From: Firmicutes bacterium AF25-13AC
GTDB lineage: Bacteria; Bacillota; Clostridia; Lachnospirales; Lachnospiraceae
Length of the DNA: 32,574 nucleotides
Assembly (NCBI GenBank): GCA_003478935.1
Contig: QUFP01000042.1
Coordinates: 1-32,574 of the forward strand
Reading direction: 5' to 3'
Shown: positions 23,413-31,819 of the stretch, in pieces
Layout: each line of letters begins with the position of its first letter
Position numbering within the stretch: position 1 is the first letter of the stretch
Notes under the pieces: generated by a model
Told to the model about the DNA's origin: nothing
Databases searched by the model: none
What the model saw: only the letters and a program-made list of their open reading frames with translations
Program-made: the position numbers and the translations under genes

Positions 23413-24408
23413 ATGACAAAGAAAGAACGTGTACTTCATGCATTTCACAATGAACCGGTGGATCGTGTTCCAATCGCATTTTGGTATCATTTTTCACCAG
23501 ACGATGATTTTGGACAGGAGACGATTGATGAGCATTTGAGATTGTACCGTGAGGCAGATTTTGATCTGATTAAAGTTATGTGTGATGGATATTTTAATTA
23601 TCCAAATCCGGGAATTGCTCAGATTAAGAACCCAGAAGACTGGTTTAACTTAAAACCGCTGGGAGCAGATCATCCATATATCCGTAAGCAGATTGCCCGC
23701 GTAAAAGGTGTTGTTGAAGCGGTAAAGGATGATTGCTGCGTATTTTATAATGTATTTTGTCCAATGTCTTTGATGCGCTTTGGTACAAGCGAGGAGCTTC
23801 TTATGAGCCATTTAAAGGCAAATCCAGAAGCAGTATGTCATGCATTTGAGGTAATTGGAGAAGATATTAGATCTCTGATTAAAGGTGTGATTGAAGAAGC
23901 AGGCTGCACTGGTATTTATTATTGTGTTCAAAATGCAGAGGAGTTTCGTTTTACAGCAGAGGAGTACAAGAAAATCGTAACACCGGCAGAGTTAGCTGTT
24001 TTAGAGTATGCTAATACATTGAGTGACAACAACATTTTGCACTGCTGTGGCTGGGCAGGAGATAAAAACCGAATTGAAGTATGGAAAGACTATCCAGCAA
24101 GAGCTGTCAATTGGGCAGTTTATGTTGAAAATTTGAGCCTGAAGGATGGCAAAAATTATTTTGGCGGACGTTGTGTGTTAGGAGGATTTGACAACCGCAA
24201 GACGGGTGTTATTTACAGTGGAAGCAAGCAGGCAATAAAGGATGAAACAAAACGTTTACTTGAGGAAACAGGAACGGTTGGAGTAATTCTTGGTGGTGAC
24301 TGTACAGTACCTAGTGATATTGATCATGAGCGTTTTATCTGGGTAAGAGAAGCTGCCGATGAGTTTATGGGACTGTTGACTGACAAGAGCATTCGTGCGG
24401 GAAGGTGA
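23413..24408 (+). CDS. Uroporphyrinogen decarboxylase (URO-D) superfamily protein, function unknown
   Basis: The 331-residue protein starts MTKKERVLHAFHNEPVDRVP, the usual opening of URO-D superfamily members such as methyltransferases of the MtaA/CmuA type. A conserved HCCGW segment (about 205) could bind zinc or a corrinoid/thiol methyl acceptor. The C-terminal LGGDCTVPSDID resembles the family end motif. No heme genes are near, so true uroporphyrinogen decarboxylation is unlikely. A methyl-transfer or decarboxylation step on an imported compound is more likely. ATG 23413 follows AAAGGGAAG. The next gene, an M20 dipeptidase, starts 4 nt after the stop, using a site that overlaps this gene's end, so both are translated together. 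Confidence 0.75.
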   Translation: MTKKERVLHAFHNEPVDRVPIAFWYHFSPDDDFGQETIDEHLRLYREADFDLIKVMCDGYFNYPNPGIAQIKNPEDWFNLKPLGADHPYIRKQIARVKGVVEAVKDDCCVFYNVFCPMSLMRFGTSEELLMSHLKANPEAVCHAFEVIGEDIRSLIKGVIEEAGCTGIYYCVQNAEEFRFTAEEYKKIVTPAELAVLEYANTLSDNNILHCCGWAGDKNRIEVWKDYPARAVNWAVYVENLSLKDGKNYFGGRCVLGGFDNRKTGVIYSGSKQAIKDETKRLLEETGTVGVILGGDCTVPSDIDHERFIWVREAADEFMGLLTDKSIRAGR

Positions 24409-24412
24409 TCGG

Positions 24413-25873
24413 ATGAGTTTGGGAGAGTTGCAAAGAGAACAGATGACAGATGAGGACAAGGAGATTGCATTGTGGGTCTCTGATAAAATGCCGCAGCTAG
24501 TTAAGGATCTGACTAGAATTTGCCGCATCCCAAGTGTGGCGGTCGTGTCAGAAGACAAAAAGCCGCCATATGGTCCAGAATGTGTCAGAGTATTAGATGA
24601 GATGCTGCAGATTGGCAAGGAGTATGGACTGGACACAAAAAATTTTGACTCTTGTGTCGGTAGAATCCGATATGGAGATGGAGAAAAGTCTATTGGAATC
24701 TGGAGCCATCTTGATGTTGTCCCAGTAGGAGGCTACTGGGAGCATGACCCGTTTGAGCCTGTTGTGGAGCAGGGATATATGATTGCCAGAGGTTGTCAGG
24801 ATAATAAAAGTTCAGCAGTAATGGCGCTATATGTTCTTTTATATATGAAGGAACACAAAATCAAGCTTCCGTATAGCCTTGATGCTTATATGGGTACGAG
24901 CGAAGAGGTTGGCATGTTTGATATTGATCATTTTGTGGCTCATTATCCGTGCCCAGAGCTGTCTCTTGTACCAGACAGCGGATTTCCAGTATGCTGTGGA
25001 GAACGCGGAAGTTTTAATGGAGAGCTGACGGCAAATGAAAGCGTTAGTGAAAGGCTGATTTCTTTGTCATGTGATTGTGGTTTGTATTCTGTTCCTAATA
25101 TTGCGGAGGCTGTTGTTATGGACGCACCGCGTATTAAAGAGCTTATATCATCAAGGAAATCATCTGTAACGGTGGAACAAATGCAGACAGAAAATGGAAA
25201 GCGTGCCTGGAAACTTACAGCTTGCGGCATAACAGCTCACGGTGCATCGCCAAAATCAGGAAGCAATGCATTGACGATTCTTTGTGAAGCGATTTGTCGA
25301 TATGAACTCGCCTCAGAGAATGACTGCAAAGTGTTGTCATGGATTACTTCGATTAATAAAGATGGTAATGGAACACAGCTTGGTGCATTTTTTGAGGATG
25401 AAATTTCAGGACCGACTATATTGACTGTGACACAGGGATGGATTAGGGATGGTCACTTGGTATTTGGCTTTTTGTCAAAGTATCCGGCAGGCTGTAAAGA
25501 AGATCTTGCAGTGATAGCAGAAAAGAAAGCAAATGAAAATGGATTTTCGCTTAGTGTAACAAGAAATACAAAGCCAACATTGTTTGATCCGAAGCATCCA
25601 GCAGTGACTATTATGACTGACACCTACAATCGCTTGACAAAAAATCATGAGAAGCCATTTGTTATGAGTGGCGGTACTTATGCAAGAAAGCTTCCAAGAG
25701 CCTTTGCATGCGGAACAGGTATGCCGCTGCCGCCAACTCCAGAGGGACTTTTCAAAAAAGGACATGGAGATTATCATCAGCCAGATGAGGCCATCTCGTT
25801 AAAACGTGTTGAGATGGCACTTGTGATTTATATTAAGGGAATCCTTGAGATTTGCAGGAAAGTGTCATTATGA
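24413..25873 (+). CDS. M20 family dipeptidase (PepV-like)
   Basis: The 486-residue metallopeptidase has the M20 zinc pattern: His99 and Asp101 in SHLDVVPVGG, bridging Asp130 in GCQDNKSS, Glu164-Glu165 in TSEEVG, Asp188 in PDSG, and a C-terminal GHGDYHQPDEA His. A dimerisation domain sits between (about 200-370). Length and layout match PepV/Sapep-type dipeptidases with broad dipeptide specificity. ATG 24413 uses GGGAAGG (24399-24405), at the end of the URO-D-like gene. The pairing suggests a shared substrate pathway, possibly release of a conjugated amino acid. The link is inferred from context only. Confidence 0.85.
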   Translation: MSLGELQREQMTDEDKEIALWVSDKMPQLVKDLTRICRIPSVAVVSEDKKPPYGPECVRVLDEMLQIGKEYGLDTKNFDSCVGRIRYGDGEKSIGIWSHLDVVPVGGYWEHDPFEPVVEQGYMIARGCQDNKSSAVMALYVLLYMKEHKIKLPYSLDAYMGTSEEVGMFDIDHFVAHYPCPELSLVPDSGFPVCCGERGSFNGELTANESVSERLISLSCDCGLYSVPNIAEAVVMDAPRIKELISSRKSSVTVEQMQTENGKRAWKLTACGITAHGASPKSGSNALTILCEAICRYELASENDCKVLSWITSINKDGNGTQLGAFFEDEISGPTILTVTQGWIRDGHLVFGFLSKYPAGCKEDLAVIAEKKANENGFSLSVTRNTKPTLFDPKHPAVTIMTDTYNRLTKNHEKPFVMSGGTYARKLPRAFACGTGMPLPPTPEGLFKKGHGDYHQPDEAISLKRVEMALVIYIKGILEICRKVSL

Positions 25874-25895
25874 CTATTTATATAGAAAAAAACAC

Positions 25896-25932
25896 AAAAA
25901 TCCCGCCGCTTCAAGTAAGCGGCGAGGTTTTT
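25896..25932. terminator. Bidirectional terminator between M20 and DUF697 genes
   Basis: A 16-bp stem with one G-U pair and one mismatch (25896-25911 with 25917-25932), A-run on the left and T-run on the right. The stop codon of the convergent gene (25911-25913) lies at the loop edge, so the terminator overlaps that gene's 3' end. Confidence 0.8.
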
Positions 25933-26870
25933 GTATTTTTAAATACTTTTTTTACAGATGCAGCAGCGGCTTCCTTTGCGCCTTGCGCTGTTTTTTTAGC
26001 CATTGCAATCACATCTTTATGTAATTCGCATTTTTTTAGAAAATCAATTGCTTCCTTATAGGAGTCTTTTCGTGCCTGCGGCATTTCAATTGGTCCATCA
26101 GCACTGAAAAGATATTTTTTTGTTAAAATACCAACACGGATTGTCATAAATGCATTGACGGTACCTTGTGCGGCAGAGGCAAAGACAAGGCCGGGAAGTT
26201 TCATGGCAGCGTTTCCAGTCACAAGTGGAAGTAATTCTTCAAGATCCATCTCTTCAAGACCGCCTGCTAAAAATGTTGCCTTTAAGATGCGCACATAGAG
26301 TCCAAGCAGTGCTGCACCGCTTGGGCGATAGCCGCAGGATTCTACTATGGTGCGGATTAGGTGTAGATTGACAGAAAGCATCGAAAACATATCGTAAAAA
26401 GCTGTCTGAGAGATGGCTGTTGTAACAAAAGCTGTCTTTGCAGCACGTTTGATCTCGCTGTCTATGACAGGAGAGAATTTTTCTGTAAAAAAGTCAATCA
26501 AAAGATCATCAGCCTGATTGCCTTGATTCAAGAAATCCTCAAGCTGTGCCGTTTCTTCATTTGTAAGTTCGGTGTTTTTCTTTAAGTTATCGGTAAGCTT
26601 GCGGCACCAGTAGAAGCGGGCACGTCCATCACGGTAACGAAGCATATACATCGAAAAGATTGGGCGCCTCCAAACACTTAAGATAGGCCATATAATACCT
26701 GCACCCAAACAGGCAAGAACAATTAGTCCGTACAGCCAGGCAAGAATGGGACTGACAGAAGTAATCTGCTGCCCAAGAGATATTAGACCACTGAGTAAAA
26801 AGAGAAACAGTAAAAGAAAAAGTGAAACAGCGGGGATTATGACAGATGCATATTTTTTCTTACGGTTCAT
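25911..26870 (-). CDS. DUF697 family membrane protein
   Basis: The 319-residue protein has two adjacent N-terminal membrane segments (about 8-33 and 42-66; SLFLLLFLFLLSGLISLG and AWLYGLIVLACLGAGIIWPI). A large cytoplasmic domain follows, with a helical RILKATFLAGGLEEMDLEEL segment and an Ala/Lys-rich end (AKKTAQGAKEAAAASVKKVF). This layout fits DUF697/YcjF-like proteins of unknown function. It is convergent to the M20 gene and divergent from the second importer locus. ATG 26870 starts a lysine-rich topogenic end, with a GGGAG-like site just upstream. No link to sugar use is evident. Confidence 0.65.
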   Translation of the reverse strand: MNRKKKYASVIIPAVSLFLLLFLFLLSGLISLGQQITSVSPILAWLYGLIVLACLGAGIIWPILSVWRRPIFSMYMLRYRDGRARFYWCRKLTDNLKKNTELTNEETAQLEDFLNQGNQADDLLIDFFTEKFSPVIDSEIKRAAKTAFVTTAISQTAFYDMFSMLSVNLHLIRTIVESCGYRPSGAALLGLYVRILKATFLAGGLEEMDLEELLPLVTGNAAMKLPGLVFASAAQGTVNAFMTIRVGILTKKYLFSADGPIEMPQARKDSYKEAIDFLKKCELHKDVIAMAKKTAQGAKEAAAASVKKVFKNTKTSPLT

Positions 26871-27218
26871 GAAAAACTCCCTTCTATAAGAAATATTAAA
26901 AAACTATGTAAAGCGGACAGCTGAAGTTAGCTTTGCTGTTGTGTTCAAATAGTATATCTAAAAATAAATTTTTGTGCAAGAGTGTTAAGAAAATAAAAAA
27001 CAAAGAGCGTGCGCAACACTAAAAAACTATTATTGCGCATTATTGTGCTCAAAAATTGTGAAAAAAGTATGAAATACGTTGGGTATATTATGCAGGATGA
27101 AAATTGACAGTTAAAAAGCTAAAAAGTATAATGTAACTATCATAAAACATTGGTAAAAACGTCAATGAGGAAACAAAAAGTGCGCAATAAAATGCGCAAC
27201 AGAAAGGAATGGAAAGCA
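26871..27218 (+). promoter_or_regulatory. Control region of the second importer locus
   Basis: This 348-bp region has no gene. It contains a consensus promoter at 27104-27132 and four exact TGCGCA palindromes at 27010, 27034, 27181 and 27193. Related half sites are TTGTGCAA (26972) and TTGTGCTC (27043). TGCGCA with a central CG is the type of core LacI-family regulators bind, and a LacI gene lies in this locus. Sites both upstream and downstream of the promoter suggest repression by DNA looping. Confidence 0.6.
27104..27132 (+). promoter_or_regulatory. Perfect consensus promoter of the second importer operon
   Basis: TTGACA (27104-27109), exactly 17 nt, then TATAAT (27127-27132). Transcription should begin near 27139. 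Such a strong core implies tight repression when the substrate is absent. Confidence 0.85.
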
Positions 27219-28166
27219 ATGAATAATGAAGTGGTGAAAAAACCAAGAGGTCCTAAGGCTTTCTTCAAAAAAGTGTACCGTTATCGTCAGTTTTTGATTA
27301 TGCTGGCACCAGCAGTAATCTATACATTGGTTTTTGCGTATTATCCAATGGCGGGTGTTGTTCTGGCATTTAAGAAGTACACTTATGCCGGCGGTATCTG
27401 GGGAAGTGCATGGAACGGATTTAAAAATTTCGATTTCTTTTTTAAATCTGGTCAGGCATGGCTGGTAACGAAAAATACGGTATTGTATAATATTGTTTTT
27501 ATTGCTGTAAATACGATCATGCAGATCGCGGTCGCAATTTTCTTAACGGAGATTCATAACAAACATTACCGCAAGATCACACAGTCGCTTATGTTCCTTC
27601 CATATTTCATTTCATGGGTTATTGTAGGCGTTATGGCCTTCAACATTTTTAGTTCTGATTATGGATTTATGAATCGTATGATTACATCTGCTGGAGGTAA
27701 GAAGATTTCCTTCTATACAAAGCCTGAGTATTGGCCATTTATCCTCGTATTCTTTAATGTATGGAAGAACATTGGATACGGATCAGTTATGTATCTGGCA
27801 GCAATTATGGGAATTGATACATCAGTTTATGAGGCAGCCGCAATCGACGGTGCAAACGTATGGCAGCGAATCCGCAAGATCACCATTCCGATGATCATGC
27901 CTACCACCATTATTTTGCTTTTGCTTTCTGTAGGAGGTATCTTCAAGGGCAACTTCGATTTATTCTACAATTTAGTAGGAAACAATGGTCTTTTGTACAA
28001 CAAGACAGACGTTATTGATACGCTGACCTTCCGTGCATTGATCAGCAGTCAGGATTTCGGTATGTCAGCCGCAATCGGCTTATATCAGTCGGTACTTTGC
28101 TTTGTCACAATTGTAATTGTAAACTGGCTTGTAAGTAAGTACGACAAGGATTACACATTATTCTAA
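27219..28166 (+). CDS. ABC importer permease, LplB type
   Basis: The 315-residue membrane protein has about six transmembrane segments, with an opening segment FLIMLAPAVIYTLVFAYYPM. The ATPase contact loop is YEAAAIDGANVWQRIRKITI followed by PMIMPTTIILL. It is the LplB-like partner of the next permease. The chosen ATG 27219 follows AAAGGAA; an upstream in-frame extension from 27150 would translate through the TGCGCA sites and adds a non-family basic tail. It is first in the operon, 15 nt before the second permease. Compared with the first importer, gene order is permeases first and binding protein last. Confidence 0.93.
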   Translation: MNNEVVKKPRGPKAFFKKVYRYRQFLIMLAPAVIYTLVFAYYPMAGVVLAFKKYTYAGGIWGSAWNGFKNFDFFFKSGQAWLVTKNTVLYNIVFIAVNTIMQIAVAIFLTEIHNKHYRKITQSLMFLPYFISWVIVGVMAFNIFSSDYGFMNRMITSAGGKKISFYTKPEYWPFILVFFNVWKNIGYGSVMYLAAIMGIDTSVYEAAAIDGANVWQRIRKITIPMIMPTTIILLLLSVGGIFKGNFDLFYNLVGNNGLLYNKTDVIDTLTFRALISSQDFGMSAAIGLYQSVLCFVTIVIVNWLVSKYDKDYTLF

Positions 28167-28181
28167 AGGGGGATGCGTACA

Positions 28182-29105
28182 ATGAGTTCAAAAACAAAAG
28201 CCGGCAAGATTAGACATGGCAAGGATATCATTTCACTTAATATTGTGGCGTACGCCTTTACGGGTATTGTGGCAATCCTGTGTCTGATTCCATTTATCAT
28301 GATCGTTTCAGGATCCTTTTCATCTGAGGCAGCGATCAACAAAAACGGATTCAGCCTTCTGCCGCAGGATTTTTCCTTAGATGCATATAAGACGGTGTTT
28401 CGTGATCCATCAGTCGTCTTCAGAGCATATGCAACCACAATCGGTCTGACTGCTGTTGGTACTGTTGTAGGTCTTTTGCTTCAAACGATGACTGCATATG
28501 CACTGGCAAGAAAAGATTTTGAGTGGAGAAACAAGTTTTCATTCTTCTTCTACTTTACAACATTATTCTCTGGTGGTTTGGTACCATATTACATTTTGAT
28601 GACCAACACTCTCGGATTAAGGGACAATTATCTGGCATTGCTATTGCCGCTTATGTTCTCTGTTTATAATTTGCTCATTATGAAGAGTTATATTATGGCT
28701 CTTCCAGAGTCTTTGATTGATGCAGCAAAGATTGATGGGTGCAGTGAATACCGCACGTTATTCCAGATTGTAATGCCACTTATTAAGCCGGCATTAGCGA
28801 CAGTTGGACTTTTCATTGCACTGGCATATTGGAACGATTGGTACAATGCAATGCTTTATATTAAGAAAGAAGAGATGTATCCGCTTCAATATTTCTTATA
28901 TCAGAAGATAAACGGAATTGAGGCTTATAAAAAGCTTTTGGCAAACGGAAACGTCAGTGGTGACGTTGTAAGTGCCGTATCTCTGCCAACGCAGACATTA
29001 AAGATGGCACTGACTATCGTTGTTACAGGACCAATCGTTTTGGCATATCCGCTTGTACAGAGATATTTTGTACAGGGTATTACAATTGGTGCAGTAAAGG
29101 GCTGA
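28182..29105 (+). CDS. ABC importer permease, YtcP type
   Basis: The 307-residue membrane protein has about six transmembrane segments and the EAA-loop equivalent LIDAAKIDGCSEYRTLFQIV followed by MPLIKPALATVGLF. It ends GITIGAVKG, as in YtcP-type subunits. ATG 28182 is 9 nt after AAAGGGGG (28165-28172); the alternative ATG at 28173 is too close to that site. The binding protein gene follows after 66 nt of A-rich DNA, with no terminator visible. Confidence 0.92.
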   Translation: MSSKTKAGKIRHGKDIISLNIVAYAFTGIVAILCLIPFIMIVSGSFSSEAAINKNGFSLLPQDFSLDAYKTVFRDPSVVFRAYATTIGLTAVGTVVGLLLQTMTAYALARKDFEWRNKFSFFFYFTTLFSGGLVPYYILMTNTLGLRDNYLALLLPLMFSVYNLLIMKSYIMALPESLIDAAKIDGCSEYRTLFQIVMPLIKPALATVGLFIALAYWNDWYNAMLYIKKEEMYPLQYFLYQKINGIEAYKKLLANGNVSGDVVSAVSLPTQTLKMALTIVVTGPIVLAYPLVQRYFVQGITIGAVKG

Positions 29106-29171
29106 TGAAGTTTATAAAAAGTAAAACCAAACAATATCAAATAAAATCAAACAAAATTAAGGAGGCTTATT

Positions 29172-30719
29172 ATGAGAAGAGCAAAGAGAAACGCAGCGAA
29201 GCTGTTAAGCGCAGCTATGGCAGTTGGAATGATGGCTGGAATGGCAGTTCCGGCAGCAGCAGAGGAAGAGTCCACCAATATCTGGGCATCTGATGTAGAT
29301 ACATCCGAGCCAATGGAATTAAAGATGTACCTGATTGGTGATAGAACACCAGATTTTGATGAGGTATATGGAAAGATCAATGAGATTCTTGAGGAAAAGT
29401 TAAACTGTACTTTATCCGTTGATTTCTTATCCTGGGGCGAGCATGATACTAAGTATTCTCTGTTATTCTCAGGCGGAGAGGATTTTGATTTAATCTTTAC
29501 AGCTTCAAGCTGGGGTCACTATGAGCAGACTGTTGCACTTGGCGGATTTTCTGAGCTTACAGAGGAAGATATTCAGACTTATGCACCTGGCATTTGGGAT
29601 GTTGTTCCAGAAATGGCATGGGATCAGGCAAAAATTGACGGCAAAGTTTATATGGTCCCAAATTATTCAAACGAGTTTGGACAGGATGTTCTGGCAGTTC
29701 GCGGCGACTTGATGGAAGAGTATGGCATTGATGAGATCAAGGATTGGGACAGCTTAATGGCATTCTTTAAGGCTTGTGCTGAGAATGGCATGTATGCAAG
29801 CCAGGGTGGCCCATGGTATCAGTATTTCCAGGAAAAGGGACTTTCTACTTTGGGCGGTGCTCCAAAGGGTGGTGAGCTTGTTCTTTACAATACACAGGAT
29901 CCAGAGGATACTGATTTGTATTATATCCTTGACTGGGATGGATTTGCTGATTACTGCAAGCAAATGAAAGAGTTAGCAGATATGGGTGCATGGTCATCTG
30001 ATGTATTAAATTCTAGTGATGAAAGACAGACTGGTCTGTTAACAGGAAGAACTGCATCTATGGTATGGAACTTAGGAAGCTGCCTGACCTACGCAAAGCA
30101 GGCAAATAAGGAGAACCCAGACTGGAACGTAACACTTGTTGATCCTGTTTCTGATCTGCCAAAGAAGGTACAGCCGTACATCAACAACGGTGTTGCGATC
30201 AATGCAGCAAGCAAAAAGAAGGAAAGAGCACTCATGGTTCTTAATGAGTTCTACACCAACCCAGAGGTTTATGATCTGGCAATGCTTGGTATTGAGGGCA
30301 AGCACTGGGAGGCAGTTGGTGATGATCAGTATAAGGTAATTGACGAGTCTGGCTATGGCGTAAGCAGCAACTGTAACTGGGGTTGGAACAATGCAGATCT
30401 TACAAGAACTGAGTATATTGAAGACAGAACTGCACTGGATGACAAGTATGATGAGATGAAGGCTGAGTGGGAAGCAAACATTAAGCCATCTCACGTTCTG
30501 GAAGGCTTCACATTTGATAACACTAATGTAGCGTCTCAGGTGGCAGCAGTAGAGGCAAACATCGAAACCTATTACAATCCGCTTGTAAACGGACTTGTAG
30601 ATGATGTAGACGCAACAATTGAGCAGTTTAGAGCAGCACTTGAGAGCGCTGGTATTCAGGATGTGCTTGATGAGATGGAGAGACAGAAGGAAGAATTTAT
30701 CGCAGCAAAGGCAGAGTAA
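29172..30719 (+). CDS. Extracellular solute-binding protein (DUF3502-like C-terminus)
   Basis: The 515-residue protein has a signal peptide (MRRAKRNAAKLLSAAMAVGM then MAGMAVPAAA-EE) without a lipobox cysteine, as in the first importer. The mature N-lobe contains MELKMYLIGDRTPDFDEVYG and a FDLIFTASSWGHYEQ segment typical of large oligosaccharide-binding proteins. The last ~130 residues (GFTFDNTNVASQVAAVEANI onward) match the style of the DUF3502 C-terminal domain. AAGGAGG lies just upstream of ATG 29172. It is followed by a terminator-like hairpin and then by a LacI regulator and GH53 galactanase, suggesting galactan-type oligosaccharides as ligand. The ligand remains an inference. Confidence 0.87.
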   Translation: MRRAKRNAAKLLSAAMAVGMMAGMAVPAAAEEESTNIWASDVDTSEPMELKMYLIGDRTPDFDEVYGKINEILEEKLNCTLSVDFLSWGEHDTKYSLLFSGGEDFDLIFTASSWGHYEQTVALGGFSELTEEDIQTYAPGIWDVVPEMAWDQAKIDGKVYMVPNYSNEFGQDVLAVRGDLMEEYGIDEIKDWDSLMAFFKACAENGMYASQGGPWYQYFQEKGLSTLGGAPKGGELVLYNTQDPEDTDLYYILDWDGFADYCKQMKELADMGAWSSDVLNSSDERQTGLLTGRTASMVWNLGSCLTYAKQANKENPDWNVTLVDPVSDLPKKVQPYINNGVAINAASKKKERALMVLNEFYTNPEVYDLAMLGIEGKHWEAVGDDQYKVIDESGYGVSSNCNWGWNNADLTRTEYIEDRTALDDKYDEMKAEWEANIKPSHVLEGFTFDNTNVASQVAAVEANIETYYNPLVNGLVDDVDATIEQFRAALESAGIQDVLDEMERQKEEFIAAKAE

Positions 30720-30735
30720 TCTGACAGCGATTAAT

Positions 30736-30780
30736 GCGGGAAGGACTGCAAAGCTGACAGCCCTTTCCGCTTTCTTTTTA
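30736..30780 (+). terminator. Terminator after the second binding protein gene
   Basis: GCGGGAAGG (30736-30744) and CCTTTCCGC (30762-30770) form a 9-bp stem with one G-U pair and a 17-nt loop, followed by a T-rich run. Some read-through into the LacI gene is likely, since no separate promoter is evident before it. Confidence 0.65.
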
Positions 30781-30810
30781 GAAAAAAGGTGGGAAAAGGA
30801 GATCAGGAAA

Positions 30811-31818
30811 ATGACAATAGAAGAGATTGCGAATGAGCTTGGTGTATCAAAGAGTACTGTATCTAGAGCATTGTCAGGAAAAGGAAGAATCGGAAAAGCT
30901 ACTATAGAACGTATTCAGGCTTATGTCGCAGCGCAAGATAATTTGTCAAACCAATATGGAGAAAAGAAGGCGAATGATGAGAAGAAATTGGTGAAAACAG
31001 GGAATATCGGCGTTGTGATCCCAGCAGATGCGTATACGGATAGTATTCCCTTTTTTCAGGAGTGTCTTCTTGGAATCAGTGAGGCAGCTGCATCAGAAAA
31101 TTATAATGTGATTATCACGACGGGAACAGCGACAGATTATTCAGGAGCCAAGCAGCTTGTAGAGGATCACAAAGTAGATGGGATGATTTTAATGCGAAGC
31201 TATGATGAGGATTTGACACTGGAATATCTGATAAAGCAAGGTATCCTAGTTGGAATGGCGGGTAGCTGTGCAGATGGAAATGTAATTCAAGTTGACAGTG
31301 ATAATAATGAGGCAGCGCGCCGCATGACATCTATGCTAATTGATTGTGGCTATAAAAAGTTTGCATTGATTTTAGGCGAATCAACGTATCGTGTTAATCA
31401 TGAACGAATTGAAGGTTTCTATCAGGCAATTGATCGATATGGACTTGCACGGGAACAGCAGCTGTGCATTCGTAACTTCAAGTGGATGGGACTGATGGAT
31501 AATATAATTCATGATGTTATGAGTAACAAGGTAGAGTGTGTGATATGTGGAGATGATGTTATTTGCAGTCGAATGATGTCAAGGCTTCAGGCAGAAGGGT
31601 ATCGAATCCCACTTGATATCGGAATCGCTTCACTTTACAATGGTGCTACGCTGGACTGCTTTACTCCGGCGGTTACGGCGGTTAACATTTTAGCGAGACA
31701 GCAGGGCATTACAATCGGAAAGCAGATGATTCATTGCCTAAAGGGAGAAATTTATAATAAAAAAACTATGCTGGACTATGAGATATTACTTCGAAAGTCA
31801 GCGGGAAGGACGTTTTAA
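30811..31818 (+). CDS. LacI family transcriptional regulator
   Basis: The 335-residue protein has an N-terminal LacI helix-turn-helix (MTIEEIANELGVSKSTVSRA then LSGKGRIGKATIERI). A periplasmic-binding-protein-like ligand domain (about 65-335) follows, including IGVVIPADAYTDSIPFFQEC and DNNEAARRMTSMLIDCGYKK. LacI repressors normally release DNA on binding a sugar. It is placed between the importer and the galactanase gene and probably represses the strong promoter at 27104 via the TGCGCA palindromes. ATG 30811 follows AAAAGGAG; the long upstream in-frame extension overlaps the binding protein gene and is not real. The stop is 1 nt before the GH53 start, so both are coupled. Confidence 0.9.
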   Translation: MTIEEIANELGVSKSTVSRALSGKGRIGKATIERIQAYVAAQDNLSNQYGEKKANDEKKLVKTGNIGVVIPADAYTDSIPFFQECLLGISEAAASENYNVIITTGTATDYSGAKQLVEDHKVDGMILMRSYDEDLTLEYLIKQGILVGMAGSCADGNVIQVDSDNNEAARRMTSMLIDCGYKKFALILGESTYRVNHERIEGFYQAIDRYGLAREQQLCIRNFKWMGLMDNIIHDVMSNKVECVICGDDVICSRMMSRLQAEGYRIPLDIGIASLYNGATLDCFTPAVTAVNILARQQGITIGKQMIHCLKGEIYNKKTMLDYEILLRKSAGRTF

Positions 31819-31819
31819 G

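Noticed and set aside
27150..27218. Upstream extension of the first permease in the second importer
   Set aside because: The extension covers the TGCGCA sites, lacks a good ribosome site and adds a lysine/arginine tail absent from the family.
30619..30810. Extended N-terminus of the LacI regulator
   Set aside because: It overlaps the end of the binding protein gene and its terminator; the helix-turn-helix begins exactly at ATG 30811.
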